Shown piece after piece: positions 6,381 through 14,427 of a stretch of DNA of 28,744 nucleotides (positions are counted from its first letter, which is position 1; the number at the start of each line of letters is the position of its first letter). The notes beneath the pieces are model-generated. The model saw only the letters and a program-made list of their open reading frames with translations. It ran no database searches and was not told the origin of the DNA. A program made the translations under genes and the position numbers. Source of the DNA: DAORHV01 sp964513925 (GTDB taxonomy: Bacteria; Patescibacteriota; Gracilibacteria; Peribacterales; Peribacteraceae); contig CAZENR010000016.1 in the NCBI GenBank assembly GCA_964513925.1, positions 1 to 28,744 on the forward strand, given 5' to 3'.

Positions 6381-7373
6381 ATGGTACTGCAATCACTGCT
6401 GTTTTTAGTCGCCGGACTGTTCGTTGTCGTGAAAGGCGCCGACTGGCTGGTGGAAGGAGCGTCGTCGCTGGCTCGCAGAATGGGCGTCTCCGAACTCGCA
6501 ATCGGTCTTACTGTTGTGGCATTCGGCACATCTATGCCGGAGCTCTCGGTAAACATCATCAGCGCGATCAACGGCACCACAGACATCGCCATCGGCAACA
6601 TTATCGGCAGCAATATCGCCAACATCCTGCTCATCCTGGGTATTGCCGCGGTGATTTCGCCCATGACGGTGCAAACGTCTACCGTCTGGAAAGAAATCCC
6701 CTTCTCGCTGCTGGCCGCGGTATTGGTGTTCATTATGGCAAACGACCGCATGATCGACGGCCTGTCGTTTTCGGCTCTCACCGCAACCGACGGACTGGCG
6801 CTCATTGCCTTCTTCCTCATCTTCCTCTGGTACACCTTCGGTATGGAACGTGTGGATGACGGCAGCCAGCCCGACCACGAAGACAAGCGCGGCATCGGCA
6901 CCGCCTGCTTCATGATCTTGGCCGGATTGGGACTGCTGATCGGCGGCGGCAAACTGACCGTAGACGGCGCCACGGGCATTGCAACCGCATTGGGCGTATC
7001 GCAAGCGCTCATCGGTTTGACCGTGGTTGCGGTGGGCACGTCGGTACCCGAGCTGGCTACGTCCGTGGTTGCAGCCATGAAGGGCAAAGCCGACATTGCC
7101 GTTGGCAACGTGGTTGGCAGCAATATCTTCAATATCTTCTGGATTTTAGGTATCAGCTCCGTCATTCGACCGTTGCCCTTTACTCCCGCGCTCAGCGTGG
7201 ACGTGCTTGTAGCCATCGCGGCTACGGCACTGCTGTTCTTCTGCACGCACACCGGATACCGCCGCCTGTTCTTCTGGAAGCAGCGCGCGGGACACGTCAT
7301 TGCCAAAGTTGACGGCTACATTCTGCTGTCGTGCTACGTGGCGTACGTGGCGTACCTGGTGTGGCGCGGCTAG
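6381..7373 (+). CDS. CaCA-family Na+/Ca2+ exchanger (YrbG-like)
   Basis: An integral membrane antiporter expected to exchange Ca2+ for Na+ or H+. The 330-aa product has about ten membrane helices in two homologous halves, each with the family alpha-repeat. The first is GTSMPELSVNIIS followed by GNIIGSNIANILLILG (from residue 49). The second is GTSVPELATSVVA followed by GNVVGSNIFNIFWILG (from residue 219). The acidic residue in each GTSxPE motif is the expected cation ligand and is present in both. A short acidic cytoplasmic loop (DDGSQPDHEDKRG) joins the halves. Length and topology match the bacterial YrbG group. The TAG stop overlaps the stop of the convergent PEP carboxylase gene by 3 bases. 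Confidence 0.92.
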   Translation: MVLQSLLFLVAGLFVVVKGADWLVEGASSLARRMGVSELAIGLTVVAFGTSMPELSVNIISAINGTTDIAIGNIIGSNIANILLILGIAAVISPMTVQTSTVWKEIPFSLLAAVLVFIMANDRMIDGLSFSALTATDGLALIAFFLIFLWYTFGMERVDDGSQPDHEDKRGIGTACFMILAGLGLLIGGGKLTVDGATGIATALGVSQALIGLTVVAVGTSVPELATSVVAAMKGKADIAVGNVVGSNIFNIFWILGISSVIRPLPFTPALSVDVLVAIAATALLFFCTHTGYRRLFFWKQRAGHVIAKVDGYILLSCYVAYVAYLVWRG

Positions 7374-8914
7374 CCCAAGCTGCGGCGGATTTTGCCCGCC
7401 TCGACGATCTCTCGCTTAAGCGCTTCATCGTGTTGCAGCGAAGGCTCGTGCAAGCGGCGATAGATGGTCGACGTTGAATTCCGGTGCAGGAAATGATGCG
7501 GCTTTTCCGGACCCAGCTCGATATCCAGCAGCTCCTCCAGAGCAGCCACATCTTGTTTGGCATCCGCAAATGCTGGCGACTTCTTAGCCAGCAAGTCGAG
7601 GTTTTCTCGGTTCAAGTACTTGCCCGCATGTTGGATGTCGTCACGCAACGCCGGATAGTACTTCTCGATGATGTCGCCAAGTCCGCGCTTATGCGCCAAC
7701 CGCAGGCCGCGACCCGTGGTAAGCAGCTCTGGAGGTACTCCCACCGAATACAGCGCAGCGGTGAAGCCAATAGCACGCGGCAAACGCACCTTGCCAACAC
7801 CGCGGCTATAGCCGAACAATCCGATGTGTTGCAAACGCTCGCGACGCTGCGGCACCAGTGCCGCAACCTGGTTGATAAGCGGAGCGATGGACTCGATCGT
7901 CGGGCGCCATAAGTTGGTAAACAGTTCGGCCAGCTCGGCAATGTGCTTGGCGTCTTTGGGGGTAACATGCATGACTTTCATCTTCGGCGCCTGCTCGTGA
8001 ATTTGCTTCAGAGCCTTGCGCACGTCTTTCATCTCGTAGTCGTACCGGAACCCCGATTGTATGGAGTACGTGGCAACACCGGCGTATTGCTGCAGGAACG
8101 GCTTGGTGTACAGCGGATTCACGCTGCCGCGGAACGGCAGAGACCCAGTGCCAATAACCGGATGGACATCTATGCCAAGCGATGAACCGACATCGTACGC
8201 TGTGCTCAATGCGGCTTTTACCGCCAGCACTGCGGGCACCAATCCCGCATTCATGGCCGGGTCGGAACGGGCCAAGAAGATGCGCTGCCCCCGACGAGTA
8301 AGATCCTTCTTTTCCTTTACCAAAGACTCCCAATAGGGACGGATGATTTTTTCAATGCTGAGTAGTGATGGCACGTCTTCCACCAGCGGCGTGACCTCGA
8401 ACAGGTCAAGCAGGGGCATATCGGTCTTCTTGCCGGCATGGAAGATGGCACGGTGATAACCGGCGACCTCCTTAAACGTCTTGCGTACGGCAATGGGCTG
8501 GCTTGCGACTGTGGTAAGCGGCAGGAACATCTCAGTCACCGGGGGGCGCGACATGCCGAGATCGCGCGCCAAGTCGGCAAGCGACAGAATGTTCATGAAT
8601 GCACGCGCCATGCGGTGCATTTTTTCTCCGTCGAAGGCAGGGATGCGATACGTGAGATGTACGCGCTCTCCAAGCGGCTTCTTCCGTAAGAGTTCGTGTG
8701 CCCGCGAGAACAACTTCTCTCCTACGGCCTCATCTACGTACTTGCCTTCCCAGTCCCACATGTACTCATCGATGTCGAGTTCCGCAAACAACGTTGTCAG
8801 CTCCTCCAGCTCGTCTTGCGTGGTGACAAAGGCGTCGCTCCCCCACCAGGGCACCCCCGCATTGTCGGGGTGCTGCGTTGCCATAGTCACCGGGGGCCAA
8901 ACTCTGGTGGTCAT
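7370..8914 (-). CDS. ppcA: Phosphoenolpyruvate carboxylase, archaeal type
   Basis: Carboxylates PEP with bicarbonate to oxaloacetate (anaplerosis). At 514 aa it has the size of the archaeal-type enzyme (about 500 aa), far below the roughly 900 aa of the usual bacterial form. Signatures are the N-terminal MATQHPDNAGVPWW, the segment PLLDLFEVTPLVEDVPSLL, the FLARSDPAMNAG motif, and GSLPFRGSVNPLYTKPFL near the middle. The frame is open to 9334, but homology begins at the ATG at 8914, 10 residues before the usual M(A/S)TQHPDNA, and a TACAGT box ends 6 bases upstream. It converges on the exchanger gene and diverges from the membrane-cupredoxin gene. Archaeal-type PEPC is sporadic in bacteria and points to old lateral transfer. 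Confidence 0.93.
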   Translation of the reverse strand: MTTRVWPPVTMATQHPDNAGVPWWGSDAFVTTQDELEELTTLFAELDIDEYMWDWEGKYVDEAVGEKLFSRAHELLRKKPLGERVHLTYRIPAFDGEKMHRMARAFMNILSLADLARDLGMSRPPVTEMFLPLTTVASQPIAVRKTFKEVAGYHRAIFHAGKKTDMPLLDLFEVTPLVEDVPSLLSIEKIIRPYWESLVKEKKDLTRRGQRIFLARSDPAMNAGLVPAVLAVKAALSTAYDVGSSLGIDVHPVIGTGSLPFRGSVNPLYTKPFLQQYAGVATYSIQSGFRYDYEMKDVRKALKQIHEQAPKMKVMHVTPKDAKHIAELAELFTNLWRPTIESIAPLINQVAALVPQRRERLQHIGLFGYSRGVGKVRLPRAIGFTAALYSVGVPPELLTTGRGLRLAHKRGLGDIIEKYYPALRDDIQHAGKYLNRENLDLLAKKSPAFADAKQDVAALEELLDIELGPEKPHHFLHRNSTSTIYRRLHEPSLQHDEALKREIVEAGKIRRSLG

Positions 8915-8920
8915 GAACGC

Positions 8921-8926
8921 ACTGTA
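8921..8926 (-). promoter_or_regulatory. -10 box of ppcA
   Basis: TACAGT on the minus strand ends 6 bases before the ATG at 8914. An overlapping TATGCT (8926-8931) is an alternative. No ribosome binding site is present. Confidence 0.45.
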
Positions 8927-8969
8927 GCATATATTAAGAGAATGCCATGGACGGAAGTGCGCCCCGGAG

Positions 8970-8975
8970 TACACT
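8970..8975 (+). promoter_or_regulatory. -10 box of membrane-cupredoxin gene
   Basis: TACACT ends 9 bases before the ATG at 8985, identical in sequence and spacing to the murL box. Confidence 0.5.
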
Positions 8976-8984
8976 GAGTCGGCA

Positions 8985-10184
8985 ATGGCCGCGAAACGTA
9001 CAACCGCAAAGAAAGAACCGAAAAAAGCGTGTGCATCGTGCGGCAGTTCTACCGTCATGGACCAGCCTGCCAACCGCCTCGTGGAGACTACGGGAATGTT
9101 TACGCTGGCGCTGGTCTTCTTAATGCTGCTCCAGCGATTAGGCCTGCCATCGTTTGCACTGCATGCAGACGGAGCCGTAAGCCTTGGCGCGCTGTTCTTG
9201 GTGGGAGTCACCGCATCCGCCAGCAGCTGCCTGGCTCTGGTTGGGGGCTTGCTGCTTTCGGTGTCGGCATCGTGGTGCGAGGACCACGAAGAATTCTCGC
9301 ATGTACGTAAATTCCAGCCGCTTGCACTGTTCAATGTCGGACGACTGATCGGCTATTTCGTACTGGGAGGCGTGGTTGCACTACTCGGAAAAGCAGTCGA
9401 CCTCTCGCTGCATGCAACCGGATACCTGACCATCGTGCTGTCCGTGGTCATGCTCTTCCTGGGACTGAAAATCCTCCACATTCTGCCCAAAAGCTTCTGC
9501 ACGTTGCCGCTTCCGGACTGCATACAACGCGGCATCCGGCGCCTGTCGAAGTCTCGACACCCGGTTGCGGCACTCGTACTTGGTGCGGCTACCTTCTTTA
9601 TTCCCTGCGGCTTCACGCAGTCGGTACAGTTGCTGGCCTTGGGTTCCGGCAGCTTCCTGTCGGGCGGCCTGATGATGCTGTCATTCGCACTGGGCACGCT
9701 ACCGGCATTGCTTGGCATTAGTGCGCTCAGTGCATTTGCCGAAGGAACAACCGGACGCCTGTTCTTCCGCTTTTCCGGCGCTCTGGTGGTACTGCTGGCG
9801 CTTGCGAATATGTCGTCGGGGTTCACGCTCGCCGAAATCAATCTGCGCTCGTTTCTGCCGCTGCGTCACACCACAGTTGTGGCAAACGATCCGCATGTAA
9901 CAATTGACCAGAACGGCCAGCAAATCATCAGCCTTACGGTCAGCGATCATGGGTACTCGCCCGCTTCCTTTACCATCAACGCCGACAGGCCGACGTGGAT
10001 TTACGCCACGGCAGAAAACGACATTGCGGGTTGCGCCAGCCAGTTGGTTACCCCTGCATTCAACAAACGCGTCTCCATTAAGAGGGGAGAAAACTGGCTC
10101 GGGCCGATTGTGCCGAAACAGGACTTCGTAATTGCGTGCTCCATGGGTATGTACCGCGCCGACGTACACGTTATTCGTGGATAA
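8985..10184 (+). CDS. UreH/SafE-like membrane protein fused to cupredoxin-like domain
   Basis: The 399-aa product starts with a Lys-rich stretch holding CASCG. It then has about seven membrane helices of the UreH-like sulfite exporter TauE/SafE type (residues about 35-290), with the family markers GVTASASSCLALVGGLLLSV and FIPCGFTQSVQLLALGSGS. Residues about 305-399 form a beta domain resembling cupredoxins, with GCASQLV and a terminal CSMGM that could supply Cys and Met copper ligands. Proteins of this architecture are usually linked to copper or other soft-metal handling, or to thiol chemistry at the membrane. Transport substrate is not shown here. It diverges from ppcA and converges on the His-rich lipoprotein gene with a 4-bp gap, which may reflect a shared envelope/metal role. 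Confidence 0.8.
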   Translation: MAAKRTTAKKEPKKACASCGSSTVMDQPANRLVETTGMFTLALVFLMLLQRLGLPSFALHADGAVSLGALFLVGVTASASSCLALVGGLLLSVSASWCEDHEEFSHVRKFQPLALFNVGRLIGYFVLGGVVALLGKAVDLSLHATGYLTIVLSVVMLFLGLKILHILPKSFCTLPLPDCIQRGIRRLSKSRHPVAALVLGAATFFIPCGFTQSVQLLALGSGSFLSGGLMMLSFALGTLPALLGISALSAFAEGTTGRLFFRFSGALVVLLALANMSSGFTLAEINLRSFLPLRHTTVVANDPHVTIDQNGQQIISLTVSDHGYSPASFTINADRPTWIYATAENDIAGCASQLVTPAFNKRVSIKRGENWLGPIVPKQDFVIACSMGMYRADVHVIRG

Positions 10185-10188
10185 TTCC

Positions 10189-10782
10189 TTATAACTTGCA
10201 GGGAACCTCCGGGTCGGCGATGCAGTTTTCGGTGGGAGGCTCGCCTCGTTCCGGACAAGTCTTAGAATAGAGACAGGCGTCGTTGGAAAGCAGTCCAATT
10301 TGGTACGTAATCATGCTGTCGATCTGCGAATCGGTGATGAGGATGTGATCGATGTCTGAAAATTCGTAGTCAGCGGGGTTGCCCTCAACCTGCTTCGCAT
10401 TTACATACAACTTCAGCGGGCGACTCTGGCATTCAGTAAATCGTTCACCTTGGTACCAGCACCAACCGTCCTTCTCCTGGGCAATTCCAAAGCCAATGGA
10501 CGTAAAGAACTCTCCGAGCGTAAGACCGGGCTTATGCCTGTGGATGACGCGACCGTTGCCATCGTGCAGGTGAAAGTACTTGCTGTGGGTTTCGTCGTGC
10601 TGCTCATCGGTGGAAGCTCCGGACATGTATTCATCTTTGGAAAAGTCGATCTGCTTATCGTCTATCCATACCGCAAAATCGGCATGGGTGTGGTTAGGAT
10701 CGGGGTTCACGGCAGGAGCGCGCGAACAAGCACCGAGTGCAAGCAACAACAGGGACGAGCAAAGAATCGAACGCGCCTTCAT
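10189..10782 (-). CDS. Lipoprotein with His-rich domain, unknown function
   Basis: The 197-aa product has a lipoprotein signal peptide: MKARSILCSSLLLLALGAC, lipobox LGAC, with lipidation expected on C19. The surface-exposed part contains HTHADFAVWID and HLHDGNGRVIHRHKPGLTLGEFF. These are two His clusters that could bind a metal; similar domains occur in hypothetical envelope proteins of candidate-phyla bacteria. Six further cysteines lie in the second half (WCWY, ECQS, DACLYSKTC, NCIADPEVPC), probably as disulphides. The ATG at 10782 is preferred over 10836 because the signal peptide begins there and it overlaps the upstream gene's stop (ATGA, 10779-10782), so the pair is translationally coupled. 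Function unknown; metal binding is inferred from the His pattern. Confidence 0.7.
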   Translation of the reverse strand: MKARSILCSSLLLLALGACSRAPAVNPDPNHTHADFAVWIDDKQIDFSKDEYMSGASTDEQHDETHSKYFHLHDGNGRVIHRHKPGLTLGEFFTSIGFGIAQEKDGWCWYQGERFTECQSRPLKLYVNAKQVEGNPADYEFSDIDHILITDSQIDSMITYQIGLLSNDACLYSKTCPERGEPPTENCIADPEVPCKL

Positions 10783-11804
10783 GAATGCAGCTGGGAAGTG
10801 AAGTAATACAGCTCCAGGATGATGAGCACAAACCAACCCACTTGCAATACGAAGAACAGCAGAATTTGCAGCAGCTCCAGGTAATGCTGCTTATCCACCG
10901 CAAAATTCTGCGACACGATTCCATAGACGTCTTCTATGGCATCCAGCTTGTCCCGTACCGAGCGCTTCCAATCGGCAAGACGGAATTTTGTCGCGATCAA
11001 TTCGAACAGGCGCGCCGAGTACCAATCTCCGATCAACTTTATTTCGCGCTCCAATGCATCGAAGTCCGCAATAGAGTTTGCGCGCACCGAAATCACCTGC
11101 TTGAACGCCTTGGATACTTCGCGGTTCCATAAGCTGGAAAATCCGAACTTGGGCGCAGGCTCACGCAGCAGCGTCTCGACTTTGCGCAACCGGTAATCCA
11201 GATCGTCGTGCAACACTCTGTACTGCAGCAGCTGCAGGTTGGCCACCTGGAACAGCTCGACAATCGGCTCCACGTTGCCAGATGGCTCGAAGACCACCGC
11301 ACCGTCCCAGTCCACAATCACCATGTCATCCTTGCCATACTTCATTTGGCTTTGCAGCGTGTGCGCAATTTCCTGCTCGTCTAACTCCATACGCTCGGAC
11401 TTGAGGAAAGACGCCAGTTGCGAGCTTCTGTTGAAAAACTGTTCGGGGTCTCCCGTATAGCCGTCTACGACCGCAATGGCATACTCCTCGCTCAGTACTT
11501 CGCTCCCTTGGTACGAACGCGCTATGCGTTGGCATTCGTCAATCATGTGCTCGCGGAGCTCGAACGCCTCTTTCGAAAACACATCTGCCACCTCTTTGGT
11601 CATTTCCACCAGAATCACATGCGGCGGATACGCTTTCACCACCGCGTCACCCACATGCTCGATCAGAAATTGGCGGGGAACGGACGCATCGTAGTAGTGC
11701 GGCACGCTGCGTAACCCCTTCGAGGCGGCAACGCGCTCCCCCACGCGCTTGGAACGCGCACCTCCCGGAACGTCCGCCAACACGAATGCGACAATACGCT
11801 GCAT
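10779..11804 (-). CDS. C-terminally membrane-anchored protein, possibly DUF155/RMND1-like
   Basis: The 341-aa product begins MQRIVAFVLADVPGG and has a mixed alpha/beta N-terminal half with MVIVDWDGAVVF. A long helical region with coiled-coil character follows (about residues 185-310), then a C-terminal hydrophobic helix LLQILLFFVLQVGWFVLIIL, ending YYFTSQLHS. The order (beta strands with a GxVVF-like turn, helical hairpin, one or two terminal membrane helices) recalls the DUF155/RMND1 family, but I cannot confirm it by eye. A TATACT box ends 6 bases before the ATG. It is the first gene of a two-gene operon with the His-rich lipoprotein, so both probably act at the membrane. Confidence 0.65.
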   Translation of the reverse strand: MQRIVAFVLADVPGGARSKRVGERVAASKGLRSVPHYYDASVPRQFLIEHVGDAVVKAYPPHVILVEMTKEVADVFSKEAFELREHMIDECQRIARSYQGSEVLSEEYAIAVVDGYTGDPEQFFNRSSQLASFLKSERMELDEQEIAHTLQSQMKYGKDDMVIVDWDGAVVFEPSGNVEPIVELFQVANLQLLQYRVLHDDLDYRLRKVETLLREPAPKFGFSSLWNREVSKAFKQVISVRANSIADFDALEREIKLIGDWYSARLFELIATKFRLADWKRSVRDKLDAIEDVYGIVSQNFAVDKQHYLELLQILLFFVLQVGWFVLIILELYYFTSQLHS

Positions 11805-11810
11805 GACGGG

Positions 11811-11816
11811 AGTATA
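11811..11816 (-). promoter_or_regulatory. -10 box of membrane protein-lipoprotein operon
   Basis: TATACT on the minus strand ends 6 bases before the ATG at 11804; the mRNA would be leaderless. Confidence 0.5.
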
Positions 11817-11859
11817 CCCCTAAGGCATTCGCGGCAGTGCAATGTTGCACCCAAAAGCG

Positions 11860-11865
11860 TACACT
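11860..11865 (+). promoter_or_regulatory. -10 box of DoxX-like gene
   Basis: TACACT ends 6 bases before the ATG at 11872. No Shine-Dalgarno sequence is present. Confidence 0.5.
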
Positions 11866-11871
11866 GGGCGC

Positions 11872-12243
11872 ATGTCTTCAACTCACATGGCCCGCTGGAT
11901 GCTGATCCTTGGCACTTCGTTCGTGTTTGCTTACTTCGGCATCGTCAAATTCACCAATCCCGATGCCTGGATTCTGTGGATGCCCGAGTGGCTGGACGGC
12001 CAGCTGTCACTGACACTTGTGCAATGGATGCACGTGACCGCGGTGATCGAAATCATCATTGCCGCGGCGCTCTTGTTTCCGGTGCGCATCGTGCAGCGCA
12101 TTTCGGCATTGCTTGCCTCTTTGCACTTAACCGCCATTCTCACCCAGGTTGGCTGGAACGATACGGCGGTTCGCGACATAGGCCTGCTCATGATGGCCAC
12201 GGCGCTGTGGTACCTGCTCAAAGACGACCGGGTAGTGAAGTAA
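11872..12243 (+). CDS. DoxX-like small membrane protein
   Basis: The 123-aa product has four hydrophobic helices (ILGTSFVFAYFGIVKF, MHVTAVIEIIIAAALLF, ISALLASLHLTAIL, DIGLLMMATALWYLL). FGIVKF at the end of helix 1, followed by NPDAWILWMPEWL, is the usual DoxX/DoxD-type start. Members of this superfamily sit in the membrane and are variously tied to thiosulfate oxidation or redox partners; no substrate can be named here. The ATG at 11872 is chosen over an open-frame start at 11842 because the helix pattern and a TACACT box 6 bases upstream agree. It is divergent from the membrane protein-lipoprotein operon. Confidence 0.7.
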   Translation: MSSTHMARWMLILGTSFVFAYFGIVKFTNPDAWILWMPEWLDGQLSLTLVQWMHVTAVIEIIIAAALLFPVRIVQRISALLASLHLTAILTQVGWNDTAVRDIGLLMMATALWYLLKDDRVVK

Positions 12244-12324
12244 TTTCCGCTTGATGAAGGCTAAAAGTCAGAGTTGCAAACAAGGATGTTGCGTGTTTTG
12301 ACAACTTCGTGAATTCTATGCCGC

Positions 12325-13533
12325 GTGAGTTTTAACGCATTGATTCTTGCAGGCCAATCCAGCGCCAAGGTTTCTGCTGCCGATACCAAGTGGAGAAGCC
12401 TTGCGGCGAAACACTTTCACCATGGCATTACACCGAACGAGCTGTCGCAGTTCAAGCAAGGTGAAACATTGGGGGATGTCCCGGATGCATGCTGGCTGGA
12501 CATTGCCAAGACGCAATGGACGCTGCGCAGCATGTTGCGTCAGGCGTTTCGGTTTACCGACGGAACTTCCTACCACCAATATTCACGAGCAATGCGCAAG
12601 CAACGAGTGTGGCGATTCGACGATGCGCACCCTCGCATGTGGCGCTTCTCTCCGGACACGCGGGCGATGGAATCGGAGATCTACGGCTGCGTACAGCAGC
12701 AGGGCCTGAGCGAATCGGCATCCGAGTGGTTGCTGGCACAACTGGATGCCAGGGTGGAAAACGCCGAACATATTGCCGAGCATGGCACATGGGATAGCGA
12801 TCAGCATGCGGAATGGCTATTCGGCGAAATGACAAAAGCCGATCAAAAGGGACGCATACGCGTCTTCTACACACCGGAATCCATTCACTTCCGCTGTGAG
12901 AAAAAGGAAGACTGCGGCCGACTGATGTACCCGACGGATGGCGTGCTGCAGAACGTCTGGCGCCAGCAAACCGAAAGTGCTCGCGGTGTGTATGCCACCC
13001 GGACAATGCCGCAGACATGCGGAGCCATACAGCTTCCGATTTCGGTTGAGAACGTGCAGGTAACGCAAGGCATGGATTCCTTCGGCACGCTGAACCACGA
13101 ACACGAACACGCCGTTAACGCGTATATCGGGCACCCCAGTACGTGGATCGGCGCGCCAATTCGCAACGAATCGGGCTTGGAATACTGCGCCCGCTTGGCT
13201 ATCGGAGACATCGTAAAAGAAGAGCTCATCGCATGGTCGCTACGCTGGCGCACGAGCTACACAGACTTGTTCCTAGGCGAGCAGGCCTCCTATAAGCCTG
13301 TCACCGAAGCAAAACGTATTCTTGCCAACGCTGGCCTGCAGGCTGCCGAGTTGGAGGAATTTACCGACGAAGGATACAGACAGCTTACGTTTCTGCTCGG
13401 TACCCCAACGCACGCACTGCAGTCGTTGTTGTCGCAATATTCGCACAGCATCATCCGGGAAATGCTGCGTCTCATCCCCATTCAACGTTGGGGCATAGTT
13501 GCCAAGCAGCTTGAGCAGCGAAAAAAACGATAG
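12325..13533 (+). CDS. HExxH-motif protein, possible metalloprotease, unknown family
   Basis: The 402-aa product has no signal peptide. The motif LNHEHEHAVNAYIG places H258, E259 and H262 as an HExxH zinc site. A downstream EELIAW (E299/E300) could give the third ligand, as in gluzincins, in which a second helix supplies a Glu. The N-terminal 200 residues are helical with many Trp and Arg; the C-terminus is helical and very basic (EQRKKR). I do not recognise a known peptidase family. The GTG at 12325 is used because an in-frame ATG nearby is absent and an out-of-frame ATG at 12318 stops at once; a TTGACA lies at about 12298 and AT-rich TTCTAT just before the start. Peptidase activity is inferred only from the motif. 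Confidence 0.7.
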   Translation: MSFNALILAGQSSAKVSAADTKWRSLAAKHFHHGITPNELSQFKQGETLGDVPDACWLDIAKTQWTLRSMLRQAFRFTDGTSYHQYSRAMRKQRVWRFDDAHPRMWRFSPDTRAMESEIYGCVQQQGLSESASEWLLAQLDARVENAEHIAEHGTWDSDQHAEWLFGEMTKADQKGRIRVFYTPESIHFRCEKKEDCGRLMYPTDGVLQNVWRQQTESARGVYATRTMPQTCGAIQLPISVENVQVTQGMDSFGTLNHEHEHAVNAYIGHPSTWIGAPIRNESGLEYCARLAIGDIVKEELIAWSLRWRTSYTDLFLGEQASYKPVTEAKRILANAGLQAAELEEFTDEGYRQLTFLLGTPTHALQSLLSQYSHSIIREMLRLIPIQRWGIVAKQLEQRKKR

Positions 13534-13543
13534 CCATACAAAA

Positions 13544-13566
13544 GAGGCCTGCTGGTCGACAGGCCC
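13544..13566 (-). terminator. Terminator hairpin between converging genes
   Basis: GGCCTG (13546-13551) pairs with CAGGCC (13560-13565) around an 8-base loop. On the minus strand the stem is followed by TCTTTTG, so it should end the coiled-coil gene's transcript; on the plus strand only CCTT follows, so it would work less well for the HExxH gene. Confidence 0.6.
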
Positions 13567-13596
13567 CTTCGTGAATGCGATGGTAGTGAGACGTCC

Positions 13597-14316
13597 TTAC
13601 TGAACGCTGCTGCTGGAAGAAGAGCTGGAGGACGATGCTGCAGAAGACTGCATAGACTGCATGTCTGCCAGGCGATCCTTCGCCTCTTCGATGCGCTCGG
13701 AAAGCTCGTCATGCTTCTCGGAAAGCATCTCGGCTTTCTCTTCGAGCATTTCGAGCTTCTCATTCAGCTTCTCTAGCTTTTCTTCGTCGGTCTCGGTTTC
13801 GAGCTGCGCCTCTACTTTGGCGATTTTGTCGTCGTTCTTGGTAATGTTCTTCTCCAGTTTTACAAGGCTCTTCTCCATCTTGGAGATGCTCTTTTCAAGC
13901 TTCTTCAGCTCCTTCTGCATGCGCTCGGCCATGCGCGAACTCTGCATGCCGTGCTCTTGCTGACCGGAACTCCATGAGGAATTCATAGATGACCGCATGC
14001 CATCTTCGCCAAACGGCATCGGCATCATCTGGCCGTTGGGGGCGCTGTGCATTTCCGCCTGCTTCTTCATCATTTCCTTCATCATTTCTTCCTGGTAACC
14101 GGGATTCCAGTTGCCCATGGATGACTGCATCATCGACTTGTCGTCGAATTGCATCGGTGCCATGTGAAATTCGAACTTTTTGAACTCCTGGCCGCCTTCC
14201 GGCATGCCAGCTTCGCGAGCAAAGGAAAGACTTCCTGCCGTCACCGTCGCGGTAATGACAGCGGAGAGAACTGCCGCCAGGGTCAGCTGGCTGGCATACG
14301 TTTGGCGCATTGCCAT
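13597..14316 (-). CDS. Secreted Met-rich coiled-coil protein with poly-Ser tail
   Basis: The 239-aa product has a signal peptide (MAMRQTYASQLTLAAVLSA onward, cleavage probably after SLSFA). A Met/Gln/Asn-rich, probably disordered segment follows (MAPMQFDDKSMMQSS, EEMMKEMMKKQAEM, GQMMPMPFGEDG). Then comes a long charged coiled coil (about residues 125-220, K/E heptads such as LEKLNEKLEMLEEKAEML), and a tail of about a dozen Ser ending SVQ. Such a protein may act as a periplasmic or surface spacer; the Met clusters could bind soft metals such as Cu(I), but that is speculation. ATG 14316 (or 14310) gives a proper signal peptide; the frame is open to 14358, inside the promoter region. It has the strongest promoter in the window, so it is probably abundant. 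Confidence 0.7.
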   Translation of the reverse strand: MAMRQTYASQLTLAAVLSAVITATVTAGSLSFAREAGMPEGGQEFKKFEFHMAPMQFDDKSMMQSSMGNWNPGYQEEMMKEMMKKQAEMHSAPNGQMMPMPFGEDGMRSSMNSSWSSGQQEHGMQSSRMAERMQKELKKLEKSISKMEKSLVKLEKNITKNDDKIAKVEAQLETETDEEKLEKLNEKLEMLEEKAEMLSEKHDELSERIEEAKDRLADMQSMQSSAASSSSSSSSSSVQ

Positions 14317-14346
14317 AGGTGTGTTTTGGGAACGGATACTTGTATT

Positions 14347-14375
14347 ATTATATAACATTTTTAGTATTTTTGCAA
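14347..14375 (-). promoter_or_regulatory. Strong consensus promoter of Met-rich coiled-coil gene
   Basis: On the minus strand TTGCAA (14370-14375) and a perfect TATAAT (14347-14352) are 17 bases apart in an AT-rich stretch. The predicted start near 14340 leaves about 24 bases of leader, unlike the leaderless neighbours. Confidence 0.75.
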
Positions 14376-14415
14376 ATATGCGCCCAACCAGCTCGCACAG
14401 GGCGCGAAGGTACGT

Positions 14416-14421
14416 TAGCCT
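14416..14421 (+). promoter_or_regulatory. Possible -10 box of EamA transporter gene
   Basis: TAGCCT ends 6 bases before the ATG at 14428, matching the spacing of the other leaderless genes, but the match to TATAAT is poor. TACGTT at 14411-14416 is an alternative. Confidence 0.3.
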
Positions 14422-14427
14422 TGCGAT

